From positions 309-51,512 of the forward strand of contig QAXH01006102.1 in NCBI GenBank assembly GCA_004335635.1: a stretch of 51,204 nucleotides of DNA, written 5' to 3'. Of the stretch, positions 46,999 through 51,204 are shown one piece after another. The stretch's first letter is position 1, and each line of letters opens with the position of its first letter. The notes below the pieces were generated by a model, which saw nothing but the letters and a program-made list of their open reading frames with translations, was not told the origin of the DNA and searched no databases. This DNA is from Chloromonas sp. AAM2 (lineage: Eukaryota; Chlorophyta; Chlorophyceae; Chlamydomonadales; Chlamydomonadaceae). A program made the position numbers and the translations under genes.

Positions 46999-49600
46999 TT
47001 AGCATTTGAACTCCATCAGCATGTTGTTCTCCGGCGCCAGACCAACACACGCCCGGAAAATGTTCTCCATCATTGCGCGCTGCTTGTTGAGCGCGTTAAC
47101 CACAGGTGTGCCATATGGCACCAGTGGGGCCTTGGTGAGGTAGCTGAGCAGCACGGCCACGGGGTGCAGGCCGTGGAAGTCGGGCTGGTCCTCGGAGCGC
47201 AGCTCAATGCGAGTGATGAGCTCGGTGAGCAGCACCAAGTCCAGGATGATGGGGGCAGCCAACAAGGAGTCCTCGCATGTGTTGTGGATTACCAGGGTGT
47301 TCTTGCCGCCCCTGCATGGCAGACAATAAGCCCGGATATCAAACACGAGAAGATGGAAGGGCAGGAGACTACGACTGCCGTGCCAAGACCAGGGCCATGC
47401 TGGATACAGCAGCAGTGCCACTTAAACACAGGACATGCGAACAGCAGAAGATACAGGGTGGACTGGGCTGCAACAGTGGCACGGTGATGAGCTGCATTAC
47501 CCAAGCGAGTTGCGACACACCCATGCGACACACCCAAAGTATGAGCAGCAAAGGCTGCGACAAAGTTGGCTTGACAATGTCATCCAAGCTCAGGGGCCGT
47601 TGATTCCAACAAAAGCACTGAGCATGTGATGCCCCTGCCCTGTTTGCTAGTCAGTAGCCCTGTCACCAACTCACATGAAGATTTCGCTTGTGTACTCGTC
47701 CATGGCACGCTTGCTGTCACCCACGTACGGGACATACTTGATGACCACACAGTGGTCTGGGTGCTCGCCAGGTGCATACAACAACGAGTTGGAGGCCACC
47801 ATGTCATCCACCACATTGCTCTTGCTGATCTCCTTGCTGCGGAATGTCTGAGGGGCGCTCAGGTTGCAGCCATCGTTGTTGCCCAAATGGTTGTAGCTGA
47901 CAATTGACACTGGCTTCAGACCAGCACCAACCAGGTAGTCAACCAGCACGCTCTTGAGCTTGGTCTGGCCGCTCTTGAAGTCATCGCCACCGATCAGCAC
48001 ATTGCGCTCAATGGCCATCTCAATCAGGCCTGCAGAGTCAACACGTCAGCACATGCATTGCTTGCTGACAAATCTGATGTCCCTCATAGCAGCATATTGA
48101 CTGCCACAACCAGGCCTGACCACTGCCACAACCACTTTGTTGTATGCATGCCTTGACAAGGTGATCATTACCGCCCATGCATCATCACAACAAGCCACAA
48201 CATAGCTCACATGTTCAAAGTGATATGCTTTCAACTGAACACATAATGAGCAACGGCTAGAACCAGCATGCAGATTGCTCAGCAACGACCCCTTTCTATA
48301 ATCAATAGCCCTTACCGGGCACGAAAGTATTCTGTGGAGACCCGTTGATGAATGGCACACCCTCCTCAATGCAAGCCACAGCGTACAAGGTTGAGGGTGA
48401 AATCTCAGCCTCGTTGCGCTCGATTGCAGCCATGAGGTTGGCGGTCGTGTCGTTCAGGCCCTCAACCACCTGGACAGGCAACAGCAAAACCAGCCTCAAC
48501 CTCTAGTCACACAGGATGAGCAGCACAACAAGGACCATACATGCTTGCCATGGCTGAACTGCATGCTGGCTTTTATCATAGGTTGAATGTCTGCCGTGAC
48601 AGGCTGAACTGCATGGTGCCTGCCATTGTTCATGTGCTCACCTGTGAGTAGCGCTCTGTGTTGGCAGTCCACAGAACGACCACCTTGTCCACCTTGCTGG
48701 CTGCCTGGAACTCACGAATCTGCTGGCGGAGAACCTTGACCTGCTCTGACTTGGTGCCCTTGATCAAGTTGTCAGCGCGCTCCTCCTGGTTTGCTGCAAT
48801 GAAGTCCTGGTCGTAAATACCTGCACAACCGCAAACATGAAATCCATCAGTACGCTCTTTTGAAGGGAGAATGCTTTCGAAAAGATCCGCGGCGCGATAC
48901 CCGCGCCCCCGCGCGCGCGGCAGCATGTCTGGCGGCCAATTGCATGCTCAGGCCGACTTTGACTTTGAACAACGGCCCACCTGGCAGGGGCACCAAGTCC
49001 TTCATGTACGGAACCAGTTGCTGCTGAAGAGACCAGTCCAGGACTTGAGCGCGCTCCATGGCCTCGGCCATGTTCAGGCCTGAAATATCCCAGCCACCAA
49101 GCACGATGTCATTGGGCTCCACCATGGGCAGCAGCGACTTGAAGGGTGTGTAGGCCTCCTCTCCCTCATAGTTGCCAATGCGCACAGTGGAGGCCTGAGT
49201 CAACGAGCCCCAGTAGTTGGGCTTGCGCAGACCATCCTTTGTCATCCAAGTGATGCCACTGCAAAGCGCAAAAGGAAGAGGCAGGAAGTTGATGGGCGGT
49301 CCACTAGGCGGCTTCCGACCAGCCCCGCATGACAAACCGAACCCAAACTCACTGCTTGTTTGCGAGGATGCCCGCCGTCAAGGTGGTTCCGTTGTTACCG
49401 CCCCAGCCCACGAGCATGACGCCCAGCTTAGGAACCTGACGCTGAGTCTTGAACTCGTAGTTTAGGGAGACTGGCTTCACCTCCCATTTCCCGTTGGCCA
49501 CCTGCTTCAGCTCTGTGTTGGAGTACTGGTACTTGGCTGTGATATGCTCTTCGGTGTACTGAACGTTTGGAGAGTTCACCTCGAAATCTTGAATAAGCAT
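46999..49600 (-). CDS. INO1: Inositol-3-phosphate synthase (MIPS)
   Basis: Converts glucose 6-phosphate to 1D-myo-inositol 3-phosphate with NAD, the first step of inositol synthesis, in the cytosol. Six exons, 49600-49353, 49258-48981, 48820-48642, 48469-48316, 48029-47675 and 47311-46999 (1527 nt), give 508 residues, against about 510 in plants, with all phases closing. The NAD-binding loop [13 protein letters not shown] is at 65-77. Other family segments: [104 protein letters not shown] and a C-terminal [18 protein letters not shown]. There is no transit peptide. ATG 49600 gives the canonical family start and I see no break. Confidence 0.97.
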
Positions 49601-51204
49601 TTTTGTTTGAGTTGGTGCGGCTTACGCGCCGGGCGGCAAGTAGCTTGTGCTTGAGGTTGTGTGTGCCTTGACGTCCGGAGCAAGTTGTGTTGCGGCAGAG
49701 AGAGCGGCTGGGTTGCTGTCCAGGCAAGTCCAACCGTAAAGTGCATGACACGTTTTCCATGATTCGTCTTTCGTAATTCGACATCAAGTGTTCAATTGCA
49801 CCCCGCTCTTGGGCGAACTCTCAGTGACATCGTGCGGCTCATCAGACGCTGCACAGCCCATGCCAATTGGTAATCGCACAGCTGTATTTGCCAGCTGTGT
49901 CATGGCAAAACACATAGACCAACTGCACATGACAGCAGCAACACAGCAGGCGAGCCACACAGTGATACAAGGAATTGACGGCAGACAGGAGAAGCAACAC
50001 AATCAGTGAGGCCACAGTGACGCTGCTACCAGGCAGGATGACAGGCGTGTGAACATCTCGCATGTGGTTCGGGATCACGTCGCATATGGCAATAACATGG
50101 TGTTGTTTGTCCCAGAAGTGACACTACGCCGTCCACCAGCATCACACATTCCATACCGTGGTAGAACACCACTGACAGTGTACCACTTCAACGCACACAG
50201 AGTGGAACTGGATACCTGACAGGAATTGTCCCAGAACTGGCAAACTTCTTCTTGGCAGCTGGCTTGTTGGCAGAGGGTGCTGGACCCCAGCGGATAGACA
50301 GAGTGAAGCACTGCTCTGTGGCAGATGGCACATGTCACATGGCAGCCATCCGAACGATCCTGAAACCTCAATCAAGTAGACCTGGGGTACCAATGATACC
50401 CGAACAAGGAGGTATATGATTTTCGCAGTTCTTGACAGCTTCCTGTGCCTCGCGTAATGCACTGTCGTCGCCGCACTGCCGACACTGTCGAAACTATTCT
50501 GATTGCCATCTCCTGAGGATCGCTATCGATTGACTGATTCATTGGGAGTCGCATCTCACTCTCTTCGCGACATAAACGTGACAGAAGAGCATTGTGTGTG
50601 ACGCACCCACCATACACCTGCCAGCACATCAACCAGCCTGATACTATGTCAGGAAGGGTGAGGTACCAGCGGGTGTTCATTTCTGGTAGGGTATTCATTT
50701 CTATTGTTTCCATTGACTTGTATTCCCAGGCATTGTCCCAGAACTGGCAAACTTCTTGGCAGGTTGAATTTACAAACCTGTCAGTTGCTTGAAGCAGTTG
50801 ACCAAGCCGACTCATGGTGTGCACTCCCTCCTTGTAAGCTCACAGCCACCCGCCGTTGTGCGGTGAGTGCAGGTCCAGGTAAGAAACGATGTTACAAGGT
50901 GGAAGTGCACACACGGACTGGCGCCTAACAGTCATACACCAGTGAGTTCAAGTATCTATACTGGGACGATCGGAATTAGGGCATGTCACTGTATCTATAG
51001 CGGAACAACTGCAACACGGTCAGATTCTCCTTTACCACGAGAAAGTTTTGCAATTTGCGCAAGTATTTGATATTTGCGTTGGACGTGCTTCCTGGTGTGC
51101 ACTCCCTCCTTGTAACATCTATCTAGCCTGGAAAAAAGAAGTTTGCCGGTTCTGGGACAGTTTGTGTGAATTGGTCTGTATTACCGCCAGCAACCATTGT
51201 GTGT
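49601..51204. other. Right-end spacer, repeat-rich, with the synthase promoter
   Basis: The first few hundred bases should contain the inositol-phosphate synthase promoter. Further right are two copies of the terminal-repeat core (about 50225-50244 and 50733-50752), three relatives of GTGTGCACTCCCTCCTTGTA (50818-50838, inverted at 50889-50909, and 51093-51113), a fragment of the GGGCATGTCACTGTAT repeat (50955-50990), and the right terminal repeat. No gene is supported. Confidence 0.6.
51132..51204 (-). repeat. Right copy of window-terminal 73-bp inverted repeat
   Basis: The exact reverse complement of 2-74. It reads GAAGTTTGCCGGTTCTGGGA onward to CCATTGTGTGT at the last base. Confidence 0.95.

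Noticed and set aside
46999..49600. Possible frameshift between synthase exons
   Set aside because: All five junctions close in phase with GT-AG introns and the total of 508 residues fits the family.

Overview
This is nuclear DNA from a green plant-lineage eukaryote, most likely a chlorophyte (possibly trebouxiophyte) alga. Genes are split into many short exons with GT-AG introns of roughly 80 to 1800 bases. The gene content is that of a photosynthetic cell: chloroplast CP12, a twin-arginine-targeted alpha carbonic anhydrase of the thylakoid-lumen CAH3 type, and a plant-type Nudix hydrolase, beside general eukaryotic genes. The class of alga is an inference. I found no prokaryotic operon, CRISPR array, rRNA or tRNA gene.

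Layout, left to right: alpha carbonic anhydrase (1565-3619, minus); AMBRA1-like split WD40 protein (6716-11267, plus); an unrecognised small gene with an apparent in-frame TGA (13159-14160, minus), head to head with an FMC1-like mitochondrial ATP-synthase assembly factor (14344-14910, plus); CP12 (16386-17362, minus), head to head with a Nudix hydrolase (18300-20727, plus); a Vps62/DUF946 protein (23347-28733, plus); a weakly supported ORF pair (29017-29567, plus); PDCD2/TSR4 (30234-34168, plus); a DEDDh exonuclease (35202-36757, plus); TXNDC9 (38376-40451, minus); a 13-exon ankyrin-repeat protein (41442-46266, minus); and inositol-3-phosphate synthase (46999-49600, minus). I built the exon models by hand from open frames, splice dinucleotides, intron phase and remembered family motifs. 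Apart from the unknown gene and a few flagged exons, phases close exactly.

The genes are not one pathway. CP12 and the lumenal carbonic anhydrase both serve carbon fixation. PDCD2, TXNDC9 and the exonuclease plausibly touch RNA or protein quality control, and AMBRA1 autophagy or ubiquitin ligation. This looks like ordinary gene order, not a functional cluster.

The unusual part is between the genes. The first and last 73 bases of the window are exact reverse complements, a third copy lies near 22.2 kb, and the core of this sequence (CTGTCCCAGAACTGGCAAAC and variants) recurs about a dozen times in both orientations. Other short dispersed repeats, several fused to CA/GT microsatellites, fill the spacers. 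Two spacers carry diverged fragments of genes from this same window (AMBRA1 exon 6 and the Vps62 intron 5/exon 6 junction). I read this as a MITE-rich genome with gene-fragment capture or ectopic duplication, and the window as probably a contig that ends in two copies of one repeat. I did not find convincing evidence of a new multi-gene system.
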